NCBI RefSeq assembly: GCF_021390935.1
Contig: NZ_JAJPUI010000001.1
Location: 372,001 to 436,000, forward strand
DNA: 64,000 nucleotides
Direction: 5' to 3'
Source of the DNA: Streptomyces sp. CC228A
GTDB lineage: Bacteria; Actinomycetota; Actinomycetes; Streptomycetales; Streptomycetaceae
This document shows positions 8,904 through 19,744 of the stretch, in pieces (the stretch's first letter is position 1; each line of letters begins with the position of its first letter). The translations under genes and the position numbers were made by a program. Below the pieces are notes generated by a model, which did no database searches, was not told where the DNA came from, and saw nothing but the letters and a program-made list of their open reading frames with translations.

Positions 8904-8989
8904 GCACCGACAGGCACCGACAGGCACCGACAGGCACCGACAGGCACCGACAGGCACCGACAGGCACCGACAGGCACCGACAGGCACCG
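8904..8989. repeat. 10-bp tandem repeat, 8.6 perfect copies
   Basis: Eight perfect head-to-tail copies of GCACCGACAG from 8904 to 8983, plus six bases of a ninth. The period is close to one DNA helix turn. It lies in the 476-base spacer between the glutamate-cysteine ligase stop and the CPBP protease start, about 300 bases upstream of the latter. The rest of that spacer (8606-8903, 8990-9054) shows no gene. Confidence 0.95.
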
Positions 8990-9054
8990 CGAGAAACACC
9001 TGCCGTGCCGCGAAGACACGGCGGCCGGCGGACCCTCCTGCGGCCGGCGGCAGG

Positions 9055-10578
9055 TCAGCGCGAGCGCTGCGGGCGGGGCCCGGGGCAGCTCACCGGCCAG
9101 GTGTGCACCGGCTCGCCCCGCAGCGACAGCTCCTGGTAGCGCCGCGCGGTCGCCGCCAGCGCGGCGTCCCGCTCCAGTCCCGCCTCGACGGCCCGGTGGA
9201 AGGTCTCCACCTGCCACGAGGCGCCGTTCACCCGTCGGCGGCACCGCTCCTCGATCACACCGAGGGTGCGGTCCCGGTCGGCCGGCTCGACACCCCAGGC
9301 GTCCAGCCCGGCGGCGGCCAGCGGCAGGAGCTCGTCGCGGACCAGCTTGACCGCGGGGACGGCGCTCACCCCGCTGCCGCGCCCGGGACGCGGCCACCGC
9401 AGTTCGGCGTCCAGGCCGTGGCGGCAGGCCGCATCGAAGTTGGCCGCCGCGTCGCTGAACGGCATGCGCTTCCACACCGGTCGGCTGTCCTCGGCGAGCG
9501 CCCGCACAAGCCCGTAGTAGAAGGCGGCGTTGGCGATCACGTCGTCGACGGTCGGCCCTGCGGGGAGCACCCTGTTCTCCACCCGCAGGTGCGGCACGCC
9601 GTCCACGACTCCGTACACCGGCCGGTTCCAGCGGTAGACGGTGCCGTTGTGCAGGACCAGCTCGTGCAGGGCGGGGGTGCCCCCGTCGTCCAGCACCCGC
9701 AGCGGGTCCTGCTCGTCGCACAGCGGCAGCAGCGCGGGGAAGTACCGCAGGTTCTCCTCGAACAGCTCGTACGCCGACTCCACCCAGCGCTCGCCGAACC
9801 AGGTCCGGGGCCGCACGCCCTGCGACTTCAGCTCCGGCGGCCGGGTGTCGGTGGCCTGCTCGAAGAGCGGCGGCCGGGACTCCCGCCACACCTCGCGGCC
9901 GAAGAGGAAGGGGGCGTTCGCCCCGACGGCTATCTGCACGGCGGCCACGGCCTGGGCCGCGTTCCACACATCGGCGAAGCGGCCCGGCGTGACCTGCAGA
10001 TGCAGTTGTACGGAGGTGCAGGCGGCCTCCGGCGTGATGGAGGCCGCCGTGCAGCTGAGCCGCTCCACGCCGTCGATCTCCAGGGAGAAGTCCTCGCCGC
10101 GCGCCATGAGGATCTGGTCGTTGAGCAGCAGGTACCGGTCGCCGGACGAGATGTTGGCGAGGTCCACGTCCTGCCGGGTGAGGGTCGGCAGTATGCCGAT
10201 CATGACGATTCCCGCGCCCAGTTCCTCGGCCTTGCGGTGCGCGTAGCCGATCCCCGTGCGGAGTTCCTCGGCGAGCTGCGAGAAAACATGGCCGCCGAGC
10301 CGGTGCGGCGCCACGTTCAATTCCACGTTGAACATCCCGAGCTCCGTCTGGAAATCCCGGCTCGCGATCCGCTCAAGCACCGCGCCATTCATCATCCGGG
10401 GCAGCCCGTCGGGCCCGGCCAGATTGAGTTCGATCTCGATGCCCATGAGATTGCGCGGCCGGTCGAAACGACGCTCGGCGAGCAGCCGCTCCAGCGCCTC
10501 CAGGCACTGCCGCAGCTTCCGGCGGTACGACTGCCGATCCGCCAGGTCAAACGCCGCCGCCACGACCTTCTCCCCCAT
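9055..10578 (-). CDS. Glutamate-cysteine ligase family (GCS2) protein
   Basis: A 507-residue protein of the carboxylate-amine ligase GCS2 group. The ATP/metal-binding N-terminal strand MGIEIELNLAGPDGLPRMMN is clear, followed by FQTELGMFNVELNVAPHRLG and the QLHLQVTPGRFADVWNAAQA region. It probably joins glutamate to an amine or amino acid; in actinomycetes relatives are annotated as glutamate-cysteine ligase, but actual substrate is not proved by sequence. The start ATG 10578 is chosen because GGAGGG lies about ten bases upstream; the frame is open for 12 further codons. It stands alone, followed by the repeat spacer and the CPBP gene on the same strand. Confidence 0.8.
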   Translation of the reverse strand: MGEKVVAAAFDLADRQSYRRKLRQCLEALERLLAERRFDRPRNLMGIEIELNLAGPDGLPRMMNGAVLERIASRDFQTELGMFNVELNVAPHRLGGHVFSQLAEELRTGIGYAHRKAEELGAGIVMIGILPTLTRQDVDLANISSGDRYLLLNDQILMARGEDFSLEIDGVERLSCTAASITPEAACTSVQLHLQVTPGRFADVWNAAQAVAAVQIAVGANAPFLFGREVWRESRPPLFEQATDTRPPELKSQGVRPRTWFGERWVESAYELFEENLRYFPALLPLCDEQDPLRVLDDGGTPALHELVLHNGTVYRWNRPVYGVVDGVPHLRVENRVLPAGPTVDDVIANAAFYYGLVRALAEDSRPVWKRMPFSDAAANFDAACRHGLDAELRWPRPGRGSGVSAVPAVKLVRDELLPLAAAGLDAWGVEPADRDRTLGVIEERCRRRVNGASWQVETFHRAVEAGLERDAALAATARRYQELSLRGEPVHTWPVSCPGPRPQRSR

Positions 10579-11071
10579 CGAAGGGTCCCTCCTCGCGTGG
10601 GTGGCACGCGGCACCGGCGCTCGCGTCCGGGACGATGATGCCCCGTCGGGCCGATCCGTAACGCCCGTGCGGGCCGCCCTTTGCCACTAGGCTGGCGCCG
10701 ACGCCCTCCGGCACATTCCGGAGGCATGGATCTGCTAGCACATCACCTCCGGCGGCATGGTGAAAAACGCCGACGAGATCCAGCCGTCCGCGCCGCGAAT
10801 GACCGGCCTGGTAGCAGCACCGAAACGTGGGGCGAATAGCCGGAAATACCCCTGAAACACGGGCGTGAACAAGGCGCGCTAGCGTCTTGACCGGATTATC
10901 GGCATCGACTAGCGGAAACCTGCCGTGAACATGTGTCGTATAAACTCCGCGCAGAGGCCGAGAATCGGCGCCGGGCGTGGCGCCCCGGGCGCCTCCTCCG
11001 CCCCGCTGCTGACAGCGTCGTCCGCACCCACCCGCGCATTCCCGTCTGTCTCGAGTGAGAGGCGACCCACC
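10579..11071. other. Intergenic region, AT-richer than its surroundings
   Basis: A 490-base region between two divergent genes. From about 10740 to 10930 it is clearly less G+C-rich than neighbours. It contains a TTGACC hexamer at 10887 that could be a -35 box for the downstream gene, though no convincing -10 partner is seen. A 32-codon frame (10757-10855) has no ribosome site. I make no gene call. Confidence 0.4.
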
Positions 11072-11653
11072 ATGCCGCTCCATGTCTCCCAGCCCCCTGC
11101 TGCTGCTTTGCACGCCGTCCTCACCGCGTTGGGATCGCCGGCGGCCCGTGAGGCCGGCACCCCCGCCCTGCGGTCCGTCCCGGGTCCGCTGAGCGCCGAC
11201 GCCCCCCTGCCGGTCCACGTGCTGGCCACCGCCCCGGCCGGGGCGGCGCCGAGCACCCGACTCGTCGGGTGGCGCTTCCTGATCCGCGGCGGCGAACTGT
11301 CCCTGGCCGCGGCGGACGTGGCGCCCGCGGCGGACGGCTGGGCCTTCTCGCACTTCTGCGAGGGGCCGTACGTCGCCTCGACCGAGCGGGCCCTGCGCCA
11401 GGCGGAGGGGTCGCAGGCCCCCTGGCAGGCCCGGCTGCTGTCGGTGCCCGACCTGTACATGCTCACGCTCTGGCTGCACGGCAACACGGAAGCGGACCCC
11501 TCCGCGGGGTCGCCGGCTCCCGAGGACATGCTGATCCCCCTGGCGCCGGCGCCGCCCGGGATCGCCGCCCACCGCCCGCACCGGGTGGCCGACCTCCTGC
11601 CGCGGCTGGCCGTACGGCTCGCACCGCCCCCGCTCCTCGGTTCCACGGCCTGA
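11072..11653 (+). CDS. Conserved hypothetical protein
   Basis: A 193-residue soluble protein that I do not recognise as a named family. It opens MPLHVSQPPAAALHAVLTAL and contains a mixed alpha/beta stretch with GWRFLIRGGELSLAAADVA and WAFSHFCEGPYVAST, followed by a Leu-rich helix (LLSVPDLYMLTLWLHG) and a Pro/Ala-rich tail. The start ATG 11072 has GAGAGG nine bases upstream; the frame extends to 10925, but that part is not favoured. A hairpin terminator follows about 120 bases downstream. Confidence 0.7.
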   Translation: MPLHVSQPPAAALHAVLTALGSPAAREAGTPALRSVPGPLSADAPLPVHVLATAPAGAAPSTRLVGWRFLIRGGELSLAAADVAPAADGWAFSHFCEGPYVASTERALRQAEGSQAPWQARLLSVPDLYMLTLWLHGNTEADPSAGSPAPEDMLIPLAPAPPGIAAHRPHRVADLLPRLAVRLAPPPLLGSTA

Positions 11654-11770
11654 GCATCAGCGCGGCCGCACGCGGGAACGACCGGCACAACCGGGCACCG
11701 GCAGGCCGTGAAGACCCGTCGGGCCCCGAGGCCGCCCCGGTTCCCTGCCCAGGGCGGCCCGTCACAGCGG

Positions 11771-11798
11771 TGCCCCGCGTCCGCCCGGACGCGGGGCA
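11771..11798 (+). terminator. Hairpin terminator after hypothetical gene
   Basis: A perfect 13-bp inverted repeat, TGCCCCGCGTCCG and its complement, with a two-base centre. There is no T run, as is usual for Streptomyces terminators. It lies about 120 bases past the stop of the gene at 11072. Confidence 0.6.
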
Positions 11799-12056
11799 CC
11801 GGCGCGTTCCGGCCCTGGGCCAAGCGGACTAGTTCACTGCGGCCACTGCGAACCACCCGAAGGGGTGGGGGGTTTGCGTTGAACCATCCGTGCGGGTGAC
11901 ACGTCCTTCAGCTGTAGGACGAGCTGTCGCGAAATCCCTGCGGAAACACGCCCGTGGGGCAACACTGGGAACGGACCAACCGAAAGACGGGGGGCGGCCA
12001 TGAACACCGCGTCGAGCCGCAGGACAGACTCCACACCGCAGCGAAAGAACCCTCCC

Positions 12057-12263
12057 ATGTGCCAGCACCAGCCACTCTGCCCGACCGCTGACTCCGCCGA
12101 CCGGGAAGCCGCCCGGGTCGTGGCGCACCATCCCGAGCAGGGCTGGAGCCTGCTGTGCAACGGCGTCCTCCTCTTCGAGGACACCGGCGAGCTGCTGCCG
12201 GACGGCCAGATCATCGCGCCGCACCGGCCGCTGACGGCGACCCGGGTGACCACGGCCGCGTAG
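12057..12263 (+). CDS. DUF5999-type small protein
   Basis: A 68-residue protein beginning MCQHQPLCPTADSADREAAR and containing HPEQGWSLLCNGVLLFEDTG, the pattern of the small Streptomyces DUF5999 family. Two early cysteines and a later one could bind metal. The function is unknown. The start is set at ATG 12057 because the family begins MCQHQP; an in-frame ATG at 12000 would add 19 residues of no similarity. It converges on gcvP, with a strong hairpin in between. Confidence 0.7.
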   Translation: MCQHQPLCPTADSADREAARVVAHHPEQGWSLLCNGVLLFEDTGELLPDGQIIAPHRPLTATRVTTAA

Positions 12264-12290
12264 GCGTACGGCCGGGAGGCCGCCATGGCG

Positions 12291-12329
12291 AGGGGCCGGT
12301 CCGGAGGTGACACCTCCGGACCGGCCCCT
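12291..12329. terminator. Bidirectional hairpin between DUF5999 gene and gcvP
   Basis: A perfect inverted repeat with arms AGGGGCCGGTCCGGAGGTG (12291-12309) and its complement (12311-12329). It lies between two convergent stops (12263 and 12490), so it can end transcription in both directions. Confidence 0.75.
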
Positions 12330-12489
12330 GTGCGTCCGCGGCGGCCGACCGGTCACCGCTCAGGGCCGGACAGCAGATCCGTACGAAGGCCCGGCCGCGA
12401 CGGCCCTCCTGCGCACGCAGGCCCGGCCGCGACGGCCGCTCTGTCCGCCCGCAACCCGGCCGGACGCTTCGCCCGGCCGGGCACCGCGA

Positions 12490-15375
<2,886 letters not shown>

Positions 15376-15439
15376 GTACGGGGGCCTCCTGGTCGTAGCG
15401 ACCTGCGAGGGGCACCGCGGCGCGGGTGCCCGGACGGCC

Positions 15440-15660
15440 TCCCCCTCTGTCATCTCAACCTGAGAGCTTCGCCGCGACCCGCCCTGCGGGGCGGGACGGC
15501 TTTCACCGTCGGTGAGAGCGGGTGCCGTCCGACGCCCGCCCTGCTTTCCAGAGTGACCTCGTCCGTGCGGTACAGGGGCCTGAGAGATTCCGGGGAGGAT
15601 TTGCTCCTTCGGCGCCCCCGAAGGACCGGTTTCGGTCTTTCCGGAGGACTCTCCCGCACA
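15440..15660 (-). ncRNA. Tandem glycine riboswitch controlling gcvP
   Basis: On the minus strand the leader of gcvP has two glycine aptamers. The 5' aptamer starts GCGGGAGAGTCC (near 15655), has the GCCGAAGGAGCAA core near 15607 and closes with AATCTCTCAGGC near 15580. A linker leads into ACTCTGGAAAGC and the second aptamer, with CACCGACGGTGAAAGCC near 15505, GCGAAGCTCTCAGG near 15470 and the closing TTGAGATGACAGAG near 15450. The order and spacing match the tandem class in actinobacteria, where glycine turns the downstream gene on. A TAGGCT -10-like box lies at 15679-15684. Confidence 0.93.
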
Positions 15661-15779
15661 GGGTCAGCAGCCATTGCCAGCCTACCAGCGGTGTTCCCGG
15701 CCGATCCCTCGAGTGGCCGACGTCACGGTTGTGCATTTTCGTAGTATTTGAGGACCAGTTGCGACCGGCTGGAGGGCCC

Positions 15780-16151
15780 GTGCAGACCGATATCGATCCT
15801 CGCACGCTGATTGGGCGCAAGGCATACGACCGGGACGGCCACAAGATCGGCACGGTGGACGAGGTGTACCTGGACGACGCGACCGGCGAACCGGAGTGGG
15901 CGGCGGTCCGTACCGGCCTGTTCGGCCGCGACGCCTTCGTACCCCTGGAGCCCAGCCGGGTGGTGGACCAGGCCCTGCACGTGCCGTACGAGCGCTCCCT
16001 CATCAAGGACGCGCCGGACTTCGGCGTCGGGCGCCACCTGTCGCCCGAGCAGGAGCTCCAGCTCTACCGCCACTACGGGCTCGACCTGCCCGGCTCCACG
16101 GGCCCTTCCGCGGACAGGGACTTCGGCAGCGTCGCCGACGGCGGCGACTGA
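15780..16151 (+). CDS. PRC-barrel domain protein
   Basis: A 123-residue protein. The PRC-barrel occupies about residues 5-80, with LIGRKAYDRDGHKIGTVDEV and the second strand set PEWAAVRTGLFGRDAFVPLE. The rest (YERSLIKDAPDF, LSPEQELQLYRHYGL) is the usual helical tail of this Streptomyces group. Such domains bind partners in RNA processing, photosynthetic complexes or stress responses; the role here is unknown. The start GTG 15780 follows GGAGGG by three bases, which is short. It is divergent from gcvP and its 3' end approaches the C-terminal segment of dinB on the other strand. Confidence 0.75.
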   Translation: MQTDIDPRTLIGRKAYDRDGHKIGTVDEVYLDDATGEPEWAAVRTGLFGRDAFVPLEPSRVVDQALHVPYERSLIKDAPDFGVGRHLSPEQELQLYRHYGLDLPGSTGPSADRDFGSVADGGD

Positions 16152-16500
16152 CCGCCCCCGGGCACCAGCGGCAGAGGTTCCGAGGGCCGCAGTTCGGGAT
16201 CGTCCGTCCGGAACGTCCGTACGCGTCCCGGCGCGGAGCCCGGTTGCTCGAAACGCACCGTGACCCGCCCCACTCCGCTGCCCTGCACCCATCCCGCTCC
16301 GTACCGGTCATGCCGCACGTCCTGCCCCGGCGTCCACCGCCGCTCCCCCGCACTGTCCCGTACGCCCCCTCCCGTGTCGGCGGGCCCACCGCCGGCCCCG
16401 GCTCCGCCCGCTCCGGCACGCTCCGTGATGACGGTGGAGCCGCCCGGGCCCGCTCCGGCGCCCGCGCCGGCAGAACGGCCCGGCCCGGCACCCTCCCGTG
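16073..16500 (-). other. Out-of-frame C-terminal module of DinB
   Basis: In a frame different from the polymerase, this segment reads WTPGQDVRHDRYGAGWVQGS and GRVTVRFEQPGSAPGRVRTF followed by DDPELRPSEPLPLV. I recognise this as the SH3-like C-terminal module normally attached to Streptomyces DinB. The change of frame must lie in the Gly-rich linker near 16450-16515. Relative to the polymerase frame it needs one base removed or two added. Downstream of LPLV the frame runs on antisense to the PRC-barrel gene and that part is probably not real. Confidence 0.65.
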
Positions 16501-18323
16501 TCGGCGGGTCCCCCGCCGCCCCCGCCGACCCCGGCCGCACCACCCGAGGGCACCACCGCAGAAGGCCCACCCGCACCGAACCCACCGGCTCCCGGGCCTG
16601 CTGCTCCGGTACCGCCCGCCGGCCGGGCTCCCGCGTCCCCGCCGCGCGCCTCGCGGCCTCCGCCCGCCGCCGAAGGGCCCGCCCCGGCGGCCCCCGCACC
16701 GGCGCCGCGTTCCTCCACCGGCTCCGCAGCGGCACCCGGGTCCGGGCCGGGGAAGGCAGGACCGCGCCCCGGCTCCCCGCTTCCCCCGTGCACAGCGCGC
16801 ATCTCCCCCGGCCCGCTTCCGCCGGGCCCCCGCCCGTCCTCCCCCGCCTCCGGTGGCACCCCGCCCGCGTGCAGTTCCCGTGCGGGACCGTCCGGCTCCC
16901 CTGCCGCGCCGCCCGCCCCGGGAAGCCCCGCGGAGGCGGGACGCCCAGCGTCGGAGCCCTGCTCCCACCCCGCCGTGCCACCTCCTCCGTACGCCTTCCG
17001 GTTCGGCCCTCTGGCTGCCACGGCGCCCCCGGTCCGGCGCTCCCGAGCCGCCGTCCCGGGCCACGGCACGCCCAGCCGCCCCACCGCCCCACGTCCCCCG
17101 CCGCCCCGAGCTGCCTCCACCTCCTCCCCTCGGCCACTGCGGCCGGGAGCATCCCAGGACTCCTCCGCCGCAGCCGCGGCCTCTCCGGCCCCGCCCGCCG
17201 CACCCCTGGTCTCTCCGGCCCCGCCCGCCGCAGCCCGGGCGGCCTCCTCGGCCGCGGCCTGGGCGAACAGGTCCTCCTGCGTGTAGTCCGCCAGCCCGGA
17301 CACGCCGACACCGAGCAGCCGGACCCCGCCGGTCGTGTCGACCGCGTCCAGCAGCCGCGCGGCCGCCTCCCGGACGACGGCCGGGTCGTCCGTGGGACCG
17401 CGCAGGGTCTCGGACCGCGTCAGGGTCGAGAAGTCGTACCGACGGACCTTCAACACGACGGTGCGCCCCGACCGGCCGGCCGCCCTCAGCCGGCCCACGC
17501 ACCGCTCGGCAAGCCGCTCGACTTCCCACCGCACCCGGGCCCGGTCGTGCAGATCCACATCGAAGGTGTCCTCCACGGACACCGACTTCGCGTCCCGCTC
17601 CCCCACCACGGGCCGGTCGTCCTGCCCCAGCGCCATCGCGTGCAGCGCCGCGCCGTGGGCCCGGCCGAGCAGCCGGACGAGCTCGTCCTCTCCCGCCTCC
17701 GCCAGGTGGGCCACCGTCGTCATCCCGGCCCGCCTCAGATGCTCCTCCGTCGCGGGGCCCACCCCGGGCAGCGTCCGCACCCCCATGGGGGCGAGCAGCT
17801 CCCGCTCCGTGCCCGGTTCGATCAGCACCAGGCCGTCCGGCTTGGCCTGCTCCGAAGCGATCTTCGCCAGCATCTTGGAGCCGGCGAGCCCCACCGAGGC
17901 GGTCAGCCCCGTGGCCGCGACGATGTCCCGGCGCAACCGCTCCCCGACGGCCCGCGCCGCCCCCGCGTCGCACGCGGACCCCCCGGCCTCCAGATCCACG
18001 AAGGCCTCGTCCAGACTGAGCGGCTCCACCAGCGGCGACAGCCTGCCCAGCAGCTCCATGACTCGCATGCTCACCTCGCGGTACAGCGCGAAGCGGGGCG
18101 TCAGATAGGCGGCGTTCGGCGCCAACCGCCTCGCCTGCCCCATCGGCATGGCGGAGCGCACCCCGAACCGCCGCGCCTCGTACGACGCCGTGGCCACGAC
18201 CCCGCGCGGCCCGAGCCCGCCCACGACCACGGGCTTACCGCGCAGGCTCGGCTTCGCCGCCTGTTCGACGGCGGCGAAGAACGCATCCATGTCCAGATGC
18301 AGGATCGTCGGCGCTGCTCTCAC
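16308..18323 (-). CDS. dinB: DNA polymerase IV (Y-family translesion polymerase)
   Basis: The first about 355 residues are a complete Y-family polymerase: ILHLDMDAFFAAVEQ with the first catalytic Asp, YEARRFGVRSAMP, SLDEAFVDLE with the catalytic Asp-Glu pair, the helix-hairpin-helix GVRTLPGVGPATEEHL, and the little finger ending VGVSGLADYTQEDLF. A Gly/Ala-rich linker of about 250 residues follows. The conserved C-terminal module of Streptomyces DinB is present but lies in another frame (next entry), so the in-frame protein has a spurious end. The start GTG 18323 is chosen to begin VRAAPTILHLD; GTG 18347 and TTG 18353 are alternatives. DinB copies past DNA lesions. Confidence 0.85.
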   Translation of the reverse strand: MRAAPTILHLDMDAFFAAVEQAAKPSLRGKPVVVGGLGPRGVVATASYEARRFGVRSAMPMGQARRLAPNAAYLTPRFALYREVSMRVMELLGRLSPLVEPLSLDEAFVDLEAGGSACDAGAARAVGERLRRDIVAATGLTASVGLAGSKMLAKIASEQAKPDGLVLIEPGTERELLAPMGVRTLPGVGPATEEHLRRAGMTTVAHLAEAGEDELVRLLGRAHGAALHAMALGQDDRPVVGERDAKSVSVEDTFDVDLHDRARVRWEVERLAERCVGRLRAAGRSGRTVVLKVRRYDFSTLTRSETLRGPTDDPAVVREAAARLLDAVDTTGGVRLLGVGVSGLADYTQEDLFAQAAAEEAARAAAGGAGETRGAAGGAGEAAAAAEESWDAPGRSGRGEEVEAARGGGGRGAVGRLGVPWPGTAARERRTGGAVAARGPNRKAYGGGGTAGWEQGSDAGRPASAGLPGAGGAAGEPDGPARELHAGGVPPEAGEDGRGPGGSGPGEMRAVHGGSGEPGRGPAFPGPDPGAAAEPVEERGAGAGAAGAGPSAAGGGREARGGDAGARPAGGTGAAGPGAGGFGAGGPSAVVPSGGAAGVGGGGGGPADTGGCRAGPFCRRGRRSGPGRLHRHHGACRSGRSRGRRWARRHGRGRTGQCGGAAVDAGAGRAA

Positions 18324-18405
18324 ACCATCGATGCTGCCGCACCCCACTGACAACGGCCCCGCACACCCGTACGAGCCTCGCGGAGGGAGCGCCGCCGCGG
18401 GCCCC

Positions 18406-18999
18406 TCAGACCGCCCTGTCGCGTCTGCGGCGCGCCAGCTCGTCGGTGGGGTTGTTGCCGATCAGCGTCTCGCCGGTGTCGACCCGCTCGCCGTGCAGCT
18501 GCGACAGCGCCGCCTCCACATCGCGCCACACCACGCCCACCGCGATGCCGAAGATGCCCTGGCCGCCTTGGAGGAGGTCGACGACCTCGTCGGGCGAAGA
18601 GCACTCGTACACCGTGGCACCGTCGCTCATCAGCGTCATGCGCTCCAGGTCCCGCAGGCCCCGGCCGCGCAGGTGCTGCACGGCCGCCCGGATGTTCTGC
18701 AGCGCGACACCGGTGTCCAGGAACCTCTTGACGATCTTCAGGACGACGACGTCCCGGAAGCTGTAGAGCCGCTGCGTGCCCGACCCGTACGCGGGCCGCA
18801 CGCTCGGCTCGACGAGCCCCGTACGGGCCCAGTAGTCGAGCTGGCGGTACGTGATGCCGGCCGCCGCGCAGGCCGTGGGGCCGCGGTATCCGACGAGGTC
18901 GGTGGCCGGGTCGGGCGTCTCCTCTGAAAGCGGATAGGGTGCGCCACCTGCCGGGCTCCGCCCGGGGAGCGCTCCCGCCGTACCGTCGCCGCTGCTCAT
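18406..18999 (-). CDS. MerR-family transcriptional regulator
   Basis: A 197-residue protein. The MerR winged helix is at about residues 33-100: TACAAAGITYRQLDYWARTG followed by YGSGTQRLYSFRDVVVLKIV. The remainder, including LQNIRAAVQHLRGRGL, is a helical effector or dimerisation region without a cysteine cluster, so it is not a metal sensor of the classic type. The position next to the bifunctional nuclease, ftsR and a GarA-like gene matches Rv1830 of Mycobacterium tuberculosis. The start ATG 18999 has GGAGGG eight bases upstream and a good promoter 28 bases further upstream. Its targets are unknown. Confidence 0.85.
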   Translation of the reverse strand: MSSGDGTAGALPGRSPAGGAPYPLSEETPDPATDLVGYRGPTACAAAGITYRQLDYWARTGLVEPSVRPAYGSGTQRLYSFRDVVVLKIVKRFLDTGVALQNIRAAVQHLRGRGLRDLERMTLMSDGATVYECSSPDEVVDLLQGGQGIFGIAVGVVWRDVEAALSQLHGERVDTGETLIGNNPTDELARRRRDRAV

Positions 19000-19033
19000 C
19001 ACGCCGACCCTCCGTCCTTGACCTGCCACATCG

Positions 19034-19062
19034 ACGGTAGGCAGTCCCCAGGGGTGCGTCAA
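19034..19062 (-). promoter_or_regulatory. Promoter of the MerR gene
   Basis: On the minus strand TTGACG (19062-19057) and TACCGT (19039-19034) are separated by exactly 17 bp and match principal-sigma consensus boxes well. The expected start of transcription near 19027 leaves a leader of about 28 nt carrying the ribosome binding site. Confidence 0.65.
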
Positions 19063-19215
19063 CGATCGCCACACTCGCCACGCCGAGTGATAATCACCCT
19101 GAGAGTGGTTTGGCGTGTCCTGATACCGGGAAACGCTACTCGAATGCGCTGAACGCGCCGACCGTGCGCCCTCCGCTACCCGCGCCCCCCACGTCTGCGG
19201 GGACCGGGCGGCACC

Positions 19216-19689
19216 TCACTGGTTGCTGGAGCCGAAGTCCTCGGGGGAGATCTGGTCGAGGAACTCGCGGAACTTCTCCACCTCGTCCTCCTGCTCGTCC
19301 GGGATGGCGATCCCCGCGTCGTCCAGTACACCGTCACTGCCGAAGATCGGCGTTCCGGTGCGGAGCGCCAGCGCTATGGCGTCGGACGGCCGGGCGCTCA
19401 CCTCCACGCCGCTGGCGAACACCAGCTCCGCGTAGAAGACGCCTTCCCTGAGGTCGGTGATGCGGACCTCGGTGAGCTCCTGGCCCACGGCCTCCAGCAC
19501 GTCCTTGAACAGGTCATGGGTGAGCGGCCGTGCAGGCGTCATGCCCTGCTGGGCGAAGGCGATCGCCGTGGCCTCACCGGGACCGATCCAGATGGGGAGG
19601 TACCGGTCGCCTCCCACTTCGCGCAGGAGCACGATCGGCTGGTTGGACGGCATTTCCACCCGGACACCGACAACATCGAGCTCGTTCAC
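19216..19689 (-). CDS. Bifunctional nuclease family (DUF151) protein
   Basis: A 157-residue protein with the DUF151/BFN fold: NELDVVGVRVEMPSNQPIVL, then DRYLPIWIGPGEATAIA, THDLFKDVLEAVGQELTEVR and the conserved ARPSDAIALALRTGTPIF. A short acidic C-terminal tail follows (DEQEDEVEKFREFLDQ). Plant and bacterial relatives degrade DNA and RNA; the M. tuberculosis homologue is Rv1829, in a similar gene order. The GTG start at 19689 lies six bases after a TAGGGT -10 box with no ribosome site, so this mRNA is probably leaderless. Confidence 0.9.
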   Translation of the reverse strand: MNELDVVGVRVEMPSNQPIVLLREVGGDRYLPIWIGPGEATAIAFAQQGMTPARPLTHDLFKDVLEAVGQELTEVRITDLREGVFYAELVFASGVEVSARPSDAIALALRTGTPIFGSDGVLDDAGIAIPDEQEDEVEKFREFLDQISPEDFGSSNQ

Positions 19690-19695
19690 ACAGCA

Positions 19696-19701
19696 ACCCT
19701 A
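19696..19701 (-). promoter_or_regulatory. -10 box of a probable leaderless promoter for the nuclease gene
   Basis: TAGGGT on the minus strand at 19701-19696, followed by TGCTGT and then the GTG start codon at 19689. The spacing places the transcription start on the start codon. No clear -35 box is seen 17-18 bp upstream. Confidence 0.5.
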
Positions 19702-19744
19702 GGACGACCCGGACCGGTTTGGGTAGTCGGGGCCGTCCCCCAGG

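Noticed and set aside
8904..8989. CRISPR array
   Set aside because: The 10-bp repeats have no spacers between them and no cas genes are near.
10733..10765. A minus-strand seven-codon frame MPPEVMC that could be a leader peptide
   Set aside because: There is no gene closely downstream on that strand for it to control and no ribosome site; likely chance.
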